A stretch of 64,000 bases of DNA. It comes from Ketobacter alkanivorans. Its GTDB lineage: Bacteria > Pseudomonadota > Gammaproteobacteria > Pseudomonadales > Ketobacteraceae. How positions within the stretch are numbered: position 1 is the stretch's first letter; the number at the start of each line of letters is the position of its first letter. Below the pieces are notes generated by a model that made no database searches, had not been told where the DNA came from, and worked only from the letters and a program-made list of their open reading frames with translations. A program made the position numbers and the translations under genes. The stretch covers positions 1,232,931-1,296,930 of the forward strand of contig NZ_CP022684.1 in NCBI RefSeq assembly GCF_002863865.1. Reading direction: 5' to 3'. Shown in pieces: positions 1 through 8,437 of this stretch.

Positions 1-36
1 AAAGTCATGCTTGAAGTCATTCTCAACCGTGTGTAG
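1..36 (+). CDS. C-terminal end of an upstream protein, possibly YpjD/CcsA-like (partial)
   Basis: Reading from base 1, twelve codons end in TAG at 34-36, giving a tail KVMLEVILNRV. In many gammaproteobacteria the gene directly before the CorB/YfjD gene is the CcsA-like membrane protein YpjD, whose tail is of similar hydrophobic character ending in a basic residue. Assignment rests on synteny and a short tail, so it is tentative. Confidence 0.4.
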   Translation, partial: KVMLEVILNRV

Positions 37-51
37 CAGGCGACCTAACTC

Positions 52-1341
52 TTGAACGACATATCCATTTCTATCCTGTTCAGTATTCTCGGCATTTTGA
101 TCCTGATGTCTGCGTTCTTTTCCAGCTCAGAAACCGGGATGATGTCTCTCAACCGCTATCGACTGCGCCATCTGGTCAAGAACAAGGATCGGGCCGCCAT
201 TCGGGTGGAAAACCTGCTGAGCCGCCCTGATCGACTTATCGGCGTGATCCTGATCGGCAACAACTTTGTGAACATTCTGGCGTCCTCTATTGCCACCATC
301 ATTGCTATTCGCCTGTGGGGTGATAGCGGTATCGCCATTGCCACCGGCGTGCTGACCCTGGTGATTCTGGTGTTTGCCGAAGTAACCCCGAAAACTCTGG
401 CGGCGCTGAAGCCTGAAGCCATCGCCTTCCCGTCCAGCCTGATTCTGCGCCCCCTGCTGGTAACGCTGTATCCTTTTGTATGGCTGGTAAACGCCATCAG
501 CAACGGCCTGTTGCGCATGGTAGGCGTGAACGCCGATGAGATCGGCAGTGATCATTTGAGTCGGGAGGAGCTGCGCACCTTGGTGAATGAGTCCGGTGCC
601 ATTCTACCCACCCGGCATCGGGGTATGTTGCTAAGCATTCTGGATCTGGAAGAAGTCACGGTGGACGACATCATGATCCCCAAGCATGAGGTCATCGGAA
701 TCGACCTGGATGAGGACACCGATGACATTATCAAGGCGCTCCAGTCCACCCAGCATACCCGCCTACCGGTCTTTAAAGCGGACCTGAACTCGCCTGTTGG
801 AGTATTGCATCTGCGTAAAATCAGCCGCCTGCTGATGGATGATGACCTGAACAAAGCTAAAATCATGCAGCAGGCCGTCGAGCCCTATTTTGTTCCAGAG
901 GGCACGCCTCTGCACATGCAATTAGTGAATTTTCAAAAAGTGAAACGCCGCATGGGCTTTGTGGTGGATGAGTACGGCGATGTGCAGGGCATTGTCACCC
1001 TGGAAGACATTCTGGAAGAAATAGTGGGCGAATTTACCACCGATTATGCGGCCAGCAGCCAAGACATCCACCCCCAGGAAGACGGCTCATTTATCATTGA
1101 TGGTATGGCTACCATTCGAGACATCAACAAGGCTTTGAAGTGGCATTTGCCCACGAAAGGCCCCAAGACCTTGAACGGCCTTATTACTGACCATTTGCAA
1201 ACCATTCCAGAGCACAACCTGTGCTTTAAAATTGGCAACTATCGCTTTGAGACCATACAGATCAAGGACAACCTGGTTAAGACTGCACGGGTAGTCAGCG
1301 TCAAGCCGAGCAAAAAGAAAACTATTTCTGCAGCATCATAA
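52..1341 (+). CDS. corB: CorB/YfjD-type CNNM-CBS-CorC_HlyC membrane protein
   Basis: A 429-residue inner-membrane protein of the CNNM/HlyC-CorC family, implicated in Mg2+/Co2+ homeostasis. The order seen is an N-terminal DUF21/CNNM transmembrane domain (about residues 5-185, with the family-typical FFSSSETGMMSLNR and a FAEVTPK motif), a CBS pair (about 200-325, VDEYGDVQGIVTLEDILEEI near its end) and a C-terminal CorC_HlyC domain with a GxxTxxDIN-like stretch. The start is TTG at 52: in-frame stops lie at 34-36 and 46-48, so no earlier start exists and the next methionines fall inside TM1. The 3' end runs 20 bases into the convergent FHA gene. Family clear; the transported ion cannot be read from sequence. 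Confidence 0.9.
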   Translation: MNDISISILFSILGILILMSAFFSSSETGMMSLNRYRLRHLVKNKDRAAIRVENLLSRPDRLIGVILIGNNFVNILASSIATIIAIRLWGDSGIAIATGVLTLVILVFAEVTPKTLAALKPEAIAFPSSLILRPLLVTLYPFVWLVNAISNGLLRMVGVNADEIGSDHLSREELRTLVNESGAILPTRHRGMLLSILDLEEVTVDDIMIPKHEVIGIDLDEDTDDIIKALQSTQHTRLPVFKADLNSPVGVLHLRKISRLLMDDDLNKAKIMQQAVEPYFVPEGTPLHMQLVNFQKVKRRMGFVVDEYGDVQGIVTLEDILEEIVGEFTTDYAASSQDIHPQEDGSFIIDGMATIRDINKALKWHLPTKGPKTLNGLITDHLQTIPEHNLCFKIGNYRFETIQIKDNLVKTARVVSVKPSKKKTISAAS

Positions 1342-2182
1342 AGGCTGCACCAGCCACTACGGCAATCAACACAACCAACGCGCCAATGATTATCGGTGCC
1401 TTACTTTTAGCTTGGGGCGCCGATACGCTGGCCTCTGCCGCTGGGCTGGCTTTGGGTATGGGTCTTACGGTCGGCTTCGGCGCCTGAGGCGCTCGGGGAA
1501 TAGGAGCCGCCCGGAATACGGTGGCCTCGTCATCGTCATCCTCATCGTCCTGCGCTACTGCCGCCCCAACCGGCCCGGCCACCAGAAAGGTCAGATGGTC
1601 GAAACTGATTTTATCGCCGGGCTTCAGCACCTGCTCACCCACCTTCTGGCCGTTAACGCAGGTTCCGTTGGAAGACTGCAAGTCAACAATGCGCAGCACA
1701 CCGCCTTTTAAATTGATCTCGGCATGACGCCGCGACATATGGGCGTCACTGATCGCAATATCACAGCTGCTGGAGCGACCGAATACCATTGAGCCATGAA
1801 TCATGATGCTCTTGCCCTTGAGCGGGCCCGAAAGCGCCATAATGCTCCAATCGCTGCGTACAGAGGGCGCCACGGACTTGGGCTTCTCTGCCACCGCTTT
1901 AGGCTCAACGATCAGCAGCTCTACATTGGCCAACTTGATGACATCCCCTGATCTCAGCTGGAAATGTTTACCCACCTTGGTGCCATTAACGAAGGTGCCT
2001 TTGAAGCTGCCCAAGTCAGATAGATATAGAGCATCACCATCCTTGCGGATCTCGGCGTGGTGGGGCTCGATGCCGTCTTCTTTAATGACGATAAGGTTTT
2101 TCGGATCAGAGCCCAGTGTGGTGATTGATTCGACCAACCAAACGGCCGGCAGTCGCTGATCCTTGAATTGCAGCTTGAGCAT
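1322..2182 (-). CDS. Tandem-FHA-domain protein with C-terminal transmembrane anchor
   Basis: 286 residues. FHA1 (about 20-95) is degenerate: the phosphopeptide-binding GR...SxxH signature is replaced by GS (24-25) and EPHHAE (39-44). FHA2 (about 115-200) is canonical, with GRSSSCD at 135-141, SRRH at 150-153 and SSNG at 170-173. Then come an acidic run with EATVFR (219-224), a Pro/Ala-rich linker and one predicted TM helix (about 263-283), giving a tail-anchored topology with the FHA domains in the cytoplasm. FHA domains read phosphothreonine; no Ser/Thr kinase is visible in this window. A GGGGGAG ribosome binding site precedes the ATG. Partner and role unknown. Confidence 0.85.
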   Translation of the reverse strand: MLKLQFKDQRLPAVWLVESITTLGSDPKNLIVIKEDGIEPHHAEIRKDGDALYLSDLGSFKGTFVNGTKVGKHFQLRSGDVIKLANVELLIVEPKAVAEKPKSVAPSVRSDWSIMALSGPLKGKSIMIHGSMVFGRSSSCDIAISDAHMSRRHAEINLKGGVLRIVDLQSSNGTCVNGQKVGEQVLKPGDKISFDHLTFLVAGPVGAAVAQDDEDDDDEATVFRAAPIPRAPQAPKPTVRPIPKASPAAEASVSAPQAKSKAPIIIGALVVLIAVVAGAAFMMLQK

Positions 2183-2294
2183 GATTCGAAAAGCTCCCCC
2201 AAAAACGGGCCTGACAAATTAACGTGTAAATCCCTGATTAATAACAACAGTATAGATGGACTGACTGGATTGCAAAGGATGAAAGTCGGGCCTG

Positions 2295-3269
2295 CTACTC
2301 ATTTGGCACCTGAACCTCATCCCCTAACAGGTTTTGCAGCTGCTGTTCGGCCAAACGCACTGTTTTAACCCCCTCTGCGATGGCTTCCTCGGCCCGGTAA
2401 AACTCCATCAAGCCGATCTGTGCCAGTCGCGGCGTAATCACCAGATCCGCCGGATCACCCGCCATTCGGCTACGGGTTATACGATCCTGCATGATGTTAA
2501 GGGACGTGGCAACCACGTCCATCATGCCTGGGGAGATCTCTGACTCTCCAGACTCACGATTGCTGTTGTCACCAAAAAGCTGAGACACCTTTTTGAAAAA
2601 ATCCGATTCCGCTTTGCGTATCTCCTGTTGATCTTCGCTGGCGGGGGCCGACTCGTGTGCCTGCTCGACAAACTCATCGCTCAAACGGCGGGAATTGCGC
2701 AAATGTTTACCGACAATTTCGCTGTTGAGGTTCACAGCAATCACCAGATCCGCACCCATGGCACGACACAATGATACCGGCACCGGGTTAACCAACCCAC
2801 CATCCACCAGGTAGCGGCCATTCTTGGCCCGGTACGGCGTAAACAAGCCCGGCAGTGAAATGGAAGATCGCACGGCCTCCGCCAAACGACCATGCTGCAG
2901 CCAGATCTCTCGACCGGACTCCAGATCCGTGGCCACAGCCCCGAAAGATTTGCCAAGCTGCTCAAAGGTGAGTTCGGGCATGTGTTGCTCAAAAAACTGG
3001 AAGACCTTACGCCCCTCGATGAGACCACCACTGAATTTAACATCCAGCAGGCTCACCACATCACGCCAACCGAGGCTGACCACCCAACTTTCAAGCTCCT
3101 CTAACTTGTCAGCGGCGTAACAGGCTCCAACCAATGCCCCGATGCTGGTGCCTGCCACGACATGGGGTTCGATGCCCATGGCCATCAGTTGCTTAAGCAC
3201 GCCAATGTGTGACCAACCGCGAGCCGATCCACTGCCCAGCGCGACACCAATTTTTAATGGGCTGTTCAT
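2295..3269 (-). CDS. Patatin-like phospholipase, RssA-like
   Basis: 324 residues. A patatin domain with a glycine-rich oxyanion loop (GSGSARGWSHIG, 12-23), nucleophile elbow GTSIG with Ser42, and the DGG dyad partner Asp156. The N-terminus resembles bacterial RssA/YchK-type patatins, which are intracellular serine acyl hydrolases; no signal peptide is seen. The C-terminal 120 residues carry a charged Ser/Glu-rich linker and helical segment not assigned to a domain. Its ATG overlaps the stop of the upstream metallo-hydrolase gene by 4 bases, so the two are probably translationally coupled; AAGGAA sits upstream. Substrate unknown. Confidence 0.87.
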   Translation of the reverse strand: MNSPLKIGVALGSGSARGWSHIGVLKQLMAMGIEPHVVAGTSIGALVGACYAADKLEELESWVVSLGWRDVVSLLDVKFSGGLIEGRKVFQFFEQHMPELTFEQLGKSFGAVATDLESGREIWLQHGRLAEAVRSSISLPGLFTPYRAKNGRYLVDGGLVNPVPVSLCRAMGADLVIAVNLNSEIVGKHLRNSRRLSDEFVEQAHESAPASEDQQEIRKAESDFFKKVSQLFGDNSNRESGESEISPGMMDVVATSLNIMQDRITRSRMAGDPADLVITPRLAQIGLMEFYRAEEAIAEGVKTVRLAEQQLQNLLGDEVQVPNE

Positions 3270-4315
3270 GGTGATTCCTTAAGACGTAAATGAGCGCCAC
3301 GCCCAGGCAGATAAACCGGCACATCAGCAGGCAGCGCGCTGTTCAGTTTGTCGGCAAGAGCAGCAAGTTTCAGGCCCGGAGCAGGCAATGTTTCGCTCTG
3401 GGTGTACTCATCCCAAAACCGATCCCAGTGCAGGATCATGACATGCTTTGGTTGCAGGGCTTCCAGTACACCCAACGGAAAATTCTGTAAGCGCCCATGG
3501 TTGGCTATACCCAACAGCGCCAAGTCCACCGCCTTGCCATCCTGCAGCAGCCACGCAGGCGGCACACCATGCGGCGCTTCGGCAGCAGAACTCTGATAAA
3601 ACACACGGAAGATCGGCGTGTCATCCTCCATAAAATCAATGACGAAGCTCAGAGCCTGACCGGACTGCCAATCCAGAACCGTTTGCGGCACCTGCGCAAG
3701 CGGTTGTGTGATCTGATCACTGTTAAACACTTTCCCCATCAAGTGAGGGGCATGCCCTGAAAAAACAGGCAACAACCGTAACTGCTGATTCAAATAGACC
3801 CATTGCCCGGACTGCTCACGGCCATCGTCGGGCTGACCTGCGGCCATCTCGTTCAGCGCGATCAGGCGTTGAGGCGCAATCTGTGAAAACAGCGAATTGC
3901 GCAGGGTGTTGCTGCCATAAACACCTACATGAGGGGGGGCTTTGCTGGCTATGTAAGGAACATCCATGGCGTGATCATGATGGACATGGGCCACCAGAAT
4001 CCCCTGTAACTGCTCGAGTGGGGGCAGATAGCGATCAATAATATCTTCACGCACCTGCAGCGGCCGCAGCAACACCCAATCCGAAATCGGCGGGTTGGAG
4101 AAGAAAGGGTCACCGAGAATGGCATTGTCTGCGCTGCGCAGGTACACGCCTCCGGTGCCAAGAAAGACAACATCCAGCTCATCGGAGGCAGGCGATGTAG
4201 ACGGAAAATCGGTTGCAGACAGTTCTGTAATGCGATGCGGCAGCGGCTCCATACCACACCCCGACAAGATCACTGCAAGCAGCAACCCTGTCAGTAGATA
4301 CCGCATCAAGCCCAT
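3266..4315 (-). CDS. Lipoprotein metallo-beta-lactamase-fold hydrolase
   Basis: 349 residues beginning with a lipoprotein signal (hydrophobic helix then LSGC, Cys20). The metal-binding HxHxDH motif is HVHHDH (110-115), preceded by a GTGGVYL loop and an LGDPF strand, typical of the UlaG/RomA-like branch. Further His residues (GHAP, ANHG and ILHWD segments) could complete a dinuclear site. Lipid attachment places it at the periplasmic face of inner or outer membrane. It is co-transcribed with and coupled to the patatin gene, suggesting a shared lipid- or envelope-related function. Substrate not inferable. Confidence 0.85.
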   Translation of the reverse strand: MGLMRYLLTGLLLAVILSGCGMEPLPHRITELSATDFPSTSPASDELDVVFLGTGGVYLRSADNAILGDPFFSNPPISDWVLLRPLQVREDIIDRYLPPLEQLQGILVAHVHHDHAMDVPYIASKAPPHVGVYGSNTLRNSLFSQIAPQRLIALNEMAAGQPDDGREQSGQWVYLNQQLRLLPVFSGHAPHLMGKVFNSDQITQPLAQVPQTVLDWQSGQALSFVIDFMEDDTPIFRVFYQSSAAEAPHGVPPAWLLQDGKAVDLALLGIANHGRLQNFPLGVLEALQPKHVMILHWDRFWDEYTQSETLPAPGLKLAALADKLNSALPADVPVYLPGRGAHLRLKESP

Positions 4316-4327
4316 GCCAATTTCATC

Positions 4328-5518
4328 CTAAAAACTTACATCGACTTTAGCAGCCACCGCACAAGCTTTGTCCACTGCGGTGTTAACATCCTCTGCCAAC
4401 GCCAGTGCCACACCAAGGCGGCGGCTGCCATTGATTTCGGGTTTACCAAATAAACGCAGTTGCGTGTCCGGCTCCCGCAGGGCCTCTGTCAGATTGCCAT
4501 AACGCATAGTGGTGGATGCACCTTTCACCAGGATCACCGCCGATGCAGCAGGGCCAAACTGGCGAATAACGGGAATCGGCAAACCAAGAATAGCGCGGGC
4601 ATGCAAGGCAAATTCAGACAAATCCTGAGAGATCATGGTGACCATACCAGTATCGTGGGGGCGCGGCGACACCTCGCTGAAGATTACCTCGTCACCTTTT
4701 ATAAACAGCTCCACACCGAACAGACCACGCCCGCCCAGGGCTTCTGTGATAGCCACTCCGACTTGCTGGGCTTTCTGTAATGCCTGCTCGCTCATCGGCT
4801 GAGGCTGCCAGGATTCGCGATAATCACCTTCCTCCTGACGATGGCCGATGGGCGCGCAGAAAGTGGTTCCGCCTTCATGACGTACCGTAAGCAAGGTGAT
4901 CTCAAAATCGAAATCAACAAACCCTTCGACAATAACCTTGCCTGCACCGGCACGGCCGCCTGCTTGCGCATAATCCCAGGCTTGCTCGATATCGGCCGCC
5001 GATTTAAGGGTGCTTTGACCTTTACCGGAAGAGCTCATAATAGGCTTCACCACACAAGGCAAACCGATAGCGTCTATGGCCTCGAGATACTGTTCTTTGG
5101 AGGCGGCAAAACGATAAGGCGATGTCTTCAGACCCAGCTCTTCCGCAGCCAAACGGCGAATACCTTCCCGATTCATGGTAAGACTGGCGGCACGGGCCGT
5201 AGGCACCACGGTAAACCCTTCCTGTTCCAGCTCCAGTAACGTATCGGTGGCAATGGCCTCGATTTCAGGCACGATGAAATGGGGCTGCTCCTGCTCGATC
5301 ACAGCGCGCAATGCGGCTCCGTCCAGCATGGAAATCACGTGGCTGCGATGGGCTACCTGCATGGCCGGGGCATTGGCATAGCGATCGACCGCGATGACCT
5401 CACAGCCCAGACGCTGCAGTTCAATCACCACCTCCTTGCCCAATTCACCACATCCGCACATCAATACACGAGTGGCGCTACTGGAAAGGGGGGTGCCTAG
5501 GGTGGTGCTGGTTGTCAT
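4328..5518 (-). CDS. purT: Formate-dependent GAR transformylase (PurT)
   Basis: Formate-dependent phosphoribosylglycinamide formyltransferase, the ATP-grasp enzyme converting GAR to FGAR with formate and ATP in purine synthesis. It has a Rossmann-like N-domain (GCGELGKEV), an ATP-grasp core ([13 protein letters not shown], then [14 protein letters not shown]) and a short C-terminal domain with LGVALA. At 396 residues it is the usual length. The ATG at 5518 is preferred over a TTG two codons upstream, because AGGGA is correctly spaced for the ATG and would abut the TTG. PurL is also encoded in this window. The gene starts 32 bases after the DUF1289 gene ends. Confidence 0.96.
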   Translation of the reverse strand: MTTSTTLGTPLSSSATRVLMCGCGELGKEVVIELQRLGCEVIAVDRYANAPAMQVAHRSHVISMLDGAALRAVIEQEQPHFIVPEIEAIATDTLLELEQEGFTVVPTARAASLTMNREGIRRLAAEELGLKTSPYRFAASKEQYLEAIDAIGLPCVVKPIMSSSGKGQSTLKSAADIEQAWDYAQAGGRAGAGKVIVEGFVDFDFEITLLTVRHEGGTTFCAPIGHRQEEGDYRESWQPQPMSEQALQKAQQVGVAITEALGGRGLFGVELFIKGDEVIFSEVSPRPHDTGMVTMISQDLSEFALHARAILGLPIPVIRQFGPAASAVILVKGASTTMRYGNLTEALREPDTQLRLFGKPEINGSRRLGVALALAEDVNTAVDKACAVAAKVDVSF

Positions 5519-5550
5519 ATTCAATCCCTATTTCAGATCTTCAGAACGGG

Positions 5551-5748
5551 TCAATTGCTGTTGCGCAGACGCTCTTCAACGTTTTTAAGAATGTCGCGCT
5601 TGCCGTCGTTGTCTACGTAACCCCATTGCGTGATCTCCTGCCCGGAACGCAGGCAACCGATACATACGTCATCTTCATCCAACGCGCAGACACCGACACA
5701 AGGGGAAAGTACTATTTCGGGTTTCGCGTTACTACTGGAATCGCTCAT
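5551..5748 (-). CDS. DUF1289 small cysteine-rich protein
   Basis: 65 residues with the DUF1289 pattern [20 protein letters not shown] followed by EITQW: four cysteines, probably a metal-binding knuckle. Function of the family is unknown. It overlaps the 3' end of the gamma carbonic anhydrase gene by 17 bases and precedes purT, so it is part of a leftward operon (NUDIX, carbonic anhydrase, DUF1289, purT). Confidence 0.88.
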   Translation of the reverse strand: MSDSSSNAKPEIVLSPCVGVCALDEDDVCIGCLRSGQEITQWGYVDNDGKRDILKNVEERLRNSN

Positions 5749-6265
5749 CTACCTGAAAGTCTCGCTGATATCGTTTGAAGTTTTCCACATAGTGCAAAGC
5801 ACTCATTTTGATGATCATCTGGTGTTTTTCCGTAAGCTCTTTCACCACTTTACCGGGAGAGCCCAACACCATACTGTTATCGGGAATCACTTTACCTTCC
5901 GGGATCAGCGCGTTCGCTCCAATAATGCAGTTTTTTCCGATCTTGGCATTATTCAGCACCACCGCATTGATACCGATCAGGCTGTTATCCCCGATCTCAC
6001 ACCCATGCAGCATCACCTTGTGGCCCACCGTTACATACTTGCCGATATTCATTGGCACGCCTGCGTCGGTATGCAGCACCGAACCATCCTGAATGTTGGT
6101 GCCCTCGCCGATGGTGATAGGATCGTTGTCGCCCCGCACCACACAGTTAAACCAGATGCTGGCATCGTTTTCCAGAATCACCGAACCAATAACGGTGGCG
6201 TTGTGGGCTACAAAATAGTCCGTGCCACGAATCTCAACCTGCTTCTCACCCAGTCGATAAATCAT
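5732..6265 (-). CDS. Gamma-carbonic anhydrase family protein (YrdA/PaaY-like)
   Basis: 177 residues of left-handed beta-helix hexapeptide repeats (runs such as [35 protein letters not shown]-like). Candidate zinc-ligand histidines lie in SVLHTDAG and the GHKVMLHG segment, and [10 protein letters not shown] is the family signature. Such proteins form trimers; many YrdA homologues show weak or no carbonic anhydrase activity. The ATG overlaps the TGA of the NUDIX gene by 4 bases and its end overlaps DUF1289, so the trio is tightly coupled. Confidence 0.92.
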   Translation of the reverse strand: MIYRLGEKQVEIRGTDYFVAHNATVIGSVILENDASIWFNCVVRGDNDPITIGEGTNIQDGSVLHTDAGVPMNIGKYVTVGHKVMLHGCEIGDNSLIGINAVVLNNAKIGKNCIIGANALIPEGKVIPDNSMVLGSPGKVVKELTEKHQMIIKMSALHYVENFKRYQRDFQVDERFQ

Positions 6266-6915
6266 GCTTTCCCCTTGTTGTGTTCATGTTCACCACGGTT
6301 AGCCCTGGCTGTGCCACTCTCAGGCAACGGCCGCGGCATCACTAACTCAAAGCCCGTGTCAAAGATCCGGTTAAAACAGTCCGTGATGAAATAGGCCGTT
6401 AACCCCCAGATCACATAACCTTCATAGTGATAACAGGGGATGCGGTAACGCACGCCCTTATATTCTTTTTCGGTAAAGTCAGGTGGCGGTGTATCCAGAA
6501 AATAGCGCAGCGGTACCCGGAAAATACTGTCGATCTCGTCCTCACTGGCCACCAGCTCCAATTGGTGGGGAATGATACCGATTACCGGCAAAACTTTCAG
6601 TCCCATTTTGGATACAGAAACCGGCATGGCGCCGATCATTTCAACCTGATCAGGTGGCAGCAGAATTTCCTCATGGCTTTCCCGCAATGCCGTCTGGAAG
6701 ATACTGGTGTCCTCAGGATCGCGCTTGCCACCAGGGAACGCCACCTCGCCGGCATGGCTGGAAAGATGATCGGCTCGGCGCGTCAACACCACTTCGGGCT
6801 CGTGGCTGTGGTCGGTTATTGCAATCAACACCGCCGCCTCAGCGGCGTCCAATACCGCCGCACCGGGATGGTGTTGGGGTGCATTACTTCGAATCTGGTC
6901 CAGCCAGTCCGCCAT
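6262..6915 (-). CDS. NUDIX CoA pyrophosphatase (NudL-like)
   Basis: 217 residues. The Nudix box runs from GGKRDPED through ALRESHEEI (Gx5Ex7REUxEExGU form), with the upstream [20 protein letters not shown] segment typical of the NudL/YeaB CoA-pyrophosphatase branch, which hydrolyses CoA or CoA esters to 4'-phosphopantetheine and 3',5'-ADP. The ATG at 6915 is preceded by GGAGG, whereas a GTG eight codons upstream has no ribosome binding site. It is the first gene of the leftward run towards purT. Confidence 0.9.
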   Translation of the reverse strand: MADWLDQIRSNAPQHHPGAAVLDAAEAAVLIAITDHSHEPEVVLTRRADHLSSHAGEVAFPGGKRDPEDTSIFQTALRESHEEILLPPDQVEMIGAMPVSVSKMGLKVLPVIGIIPHQLELVASEDEIDSIFRVPLRYFLDTPPPDFTEKEYKGVRYRIPCYHYEGYVIWGLTAYFITDCFNRIFDTGFELVMPRPLPESGTARANRGEHEHNKGKA

Positions 6916-7387
6916 AGATCCTCCAAAAACACTAATCACCTTCTAGTCCGAATCGGAACACTAGAAAGCGCAGATGACTGAAATTTATAACGATGATCAA
7001 CAACATGCCTTCTTATATGGAAGGATTCAAGGCTAAATTCCACCCTCTTATAACGAATAATTCTATGTAACAACAAAATCACAACGCTCTGAAACAAAGC
7101 GTATAGGGGCAGCATTAACTGTCTGATTTTTCAGCCTTAGTCGTCAAGGTTATAAGTAGAACAATGTTAATAACAGGGGATTGGGCAGAGTTCGAGCAAA
7201 ACGTCAAGGCTATACAAGCGGGCCGGTAAGAGTAGTATAGGATTCAAGGAATGCAAGTTTTTATAACTTAATTAGTTATTGGCTCGTTCCTGATAACTCG
7301 TAATTTCACAAAGATTCGTATTTTCACATTGGGGGCAGGAAGCCAAGACACCCAGGCGTGATTGGCTAGCTGAAAGAGGTATTACCC
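6916..7387. other. 472-bp divergent intergenic region
   Basis: AT-rich spacer between the leftward NUDIX operon and rightward DUF3135 gene. No convincing ORF, tRNA or clean sigma-70 promoter was found. It contains the related elements listed separately at 7026, 7142 and 7202. Confidence 0.6.
7026..7214 (+). repeat. Three copies of a TCAAGGYTAWA-like element
   Basis: TCAAGGCTAAA at 7026-7036, CGTCAAGGTTATA at 7142-7154 and CGTCAAGGCTATA at 7202-7214. The last two match over 13 bases with one transition and their starts are exactly 60 bases apart. They could be regulator binding sites in the divergent promoter region; no known operator was recognised. Confidence 0.4.
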
Positions 7388-7732
7388 ATGAGCTACGATT
7401 TACCGGAGTTCGACAAGCTTAGGGAAATGGCGCAGCGGGATCCAGAGCAACTGGAAAGACTGCGCATTCAACTGTGTGACCAACTGATTCAGGAAGCACC
7501 GGAACAGTATCGACGCAAATTGCGCGGCCTGCAGTTCCGTGTGGATATGGAGCGACGCCGGGCAAAAAGCCCAATGGCCGCCTGTATCGCAATCTCCGGG
7601 ATGATGCACGATTCATTTGATCGCTTGCGCCAAGCCCTGAACGATGCCACTGGCAACGCCTCCGCGGATTACATCAATACGCCATCGAGAGAAGTTGAAG
7701 CAGGCAAGGTTGTTCCGTTCCGCCGCGCTTGA
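7388..7732 (+). CDS. DUF3135 domain protein
   Basis: 114 residues. The DLPEFDxLxxMAQxDPExLExLR opening and the central QFRVDMERRRAKSPMAACI-type stretch are characteristic of DUF3135, a small soluble family of unknown function found mainly in gammaproteobacteria. It lacks a signal peptide. AGAGG lies 8 bases before the ATG. It appears monocistronic: a separate promoter for the next gene lies just after its stop. Confidence 0.85.
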   Translation: MSYDLPEFDKLREMAQRDPEQLERLRIQLCDQLIQEAPEQYRRKLRGLQFRVDMERRRAKSPMAACIAISGMMHDSFDRLRQALNDATGNASADYINTPSREVEAGKVVPFRRA

Positions 7733-7736
7733 GCCA

Positions 7737-7766
7737 TTGGGATTCTTAAGGCATTCGCTATATACT
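7737..7766 (+). promoter_or_regulatory. Candidate sigma-70 promoter of the zinc-ribbon NUDIX gene
   Basis: TTGGGA (7737-7742), an 18-base spacer and TATACT (7761-7766), immediately after the DUF3135 stop and about 30 bases before the next ATG. Confidence 0.5.
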
Positions 7767-7791
7767 GGCCCCGTGTTCAACGGCGGCCAGT
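7764..7791 (+). promoter_or_regulatory. Inverted repeat covering the -10 box and leader
   Basis: ACTGGCC (7764-7770) and GGCCAGT (7785-7791) are perfect 7-bp arms 14 bases apart. The left arm overlaps the proposed -10 box and the right arm lies where a ribosome binding site is expected, 6 bases before the ATG at 7798; no Shine-Dalgarno sequence is otherwise visible. Either an operator or a leader hairpin. Confidence 0.4.
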
Positions 7792-7797
7792 GTAACA

Positions 7798-8343
7798 ATG
7801 AAGTTTTGCAGCGAGTGCGGATCCCAGGTTTCAGTAAAAATCCCCGAAGGTGACAACCGGGAACGCCACGTTTGCACCGACTGCGGCGTTATCCACTATA
7901 TCAACCCCCGCATCATCGCCGGCACCCTGCCTGTTTATGAAGGCAAAGTACTGCTCTGCCGCCGCGCCATCGAGCCACGCAAAGGTTATTGGACGCTTCC
8001 CGCCGGGTTTATGGAAAATGGTGAGACCACCGCCCAAGCCGCTGCCCGTGAAACCATTGAGGAGGCAGAGGCCGAGGTGGATTTGCATGGGCTCTATACC
8101 GTGTTCAATCTGCCCCATATCAGCCAGGTATACATGTTCTTCAGAGGCGAGGTGATTGAAGGCAAATATGGCGTTGGGGTAGAAAGCCTTGAAACCCAAC
8201 TCTTTGAAGAACAAGACATTCCTTGGAATGAGCTGGCTTTTCCCACTATATACCGCACCCTGAAGCTGTATTTCGAAGATCGCAAAACCGAGCAATACCC
8301 GGTGCGCATTGAAGATTTGCAACCACCCTATCGCAAGCACTGA
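7798..8343 (+). CDS. NUDIX hydrolase with N-terminal zinc ribbon
   Basis: 181 residues. The N-terminus has a CxxC...CxxC zinc ribbon (CSECG at 4-8, CTDCG at 25-29) and then a Nudix domain with box GFMENGET...RETIEEAEAEV (about 65-88). This architecture matches bacterial zinc-ribbon Nudix proteins related to the NADH-pyrophosphatase and ADP-ribose groups; the exact substrate is not predictable. The ATG at 7798 gives the ribbon at the extreme N-terminus, as expected. It stands alone between its own promoter and the sensor kinase gene. Confidence 0.9.
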   Translation: MKFCSECGSQVSVKIPEGDNRERHVCTDCGVIHYINPRIIAGTLPVYEGKVLLCRRAIEPRKGYWTLPAGFMENGETTAQAAARETIEEAEAEVDLHGLYTVFNLPHISQVYMFFRGEVIEGKYGVGVESLETQLFEEQDIPWNELAFPTIYRTLKLYFEDRKTEQYPVRIEDLQPPYRKH

Positions 8344-8437
8344 CATCACATTCTGACGTTAAATCCAGCAATATACAGGCAGCGCTGGTAGCCACTGCTA
8401 CACTCAATTAAGTAGCTTTAGCACCTATGCGGGGTCG

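Noticed and set aside
127-555. Antisense reading frames inside corB
   Set aside because: They lie entirely opposite a well-supported CNNM-CBS gene, lack ribosome binding sites and family similarity, and are a composition effect.
1521-1727. Serine-rich plus-strand frame
   Set aside because: It is the complement of the acidic Asp-run of the FHA protein.
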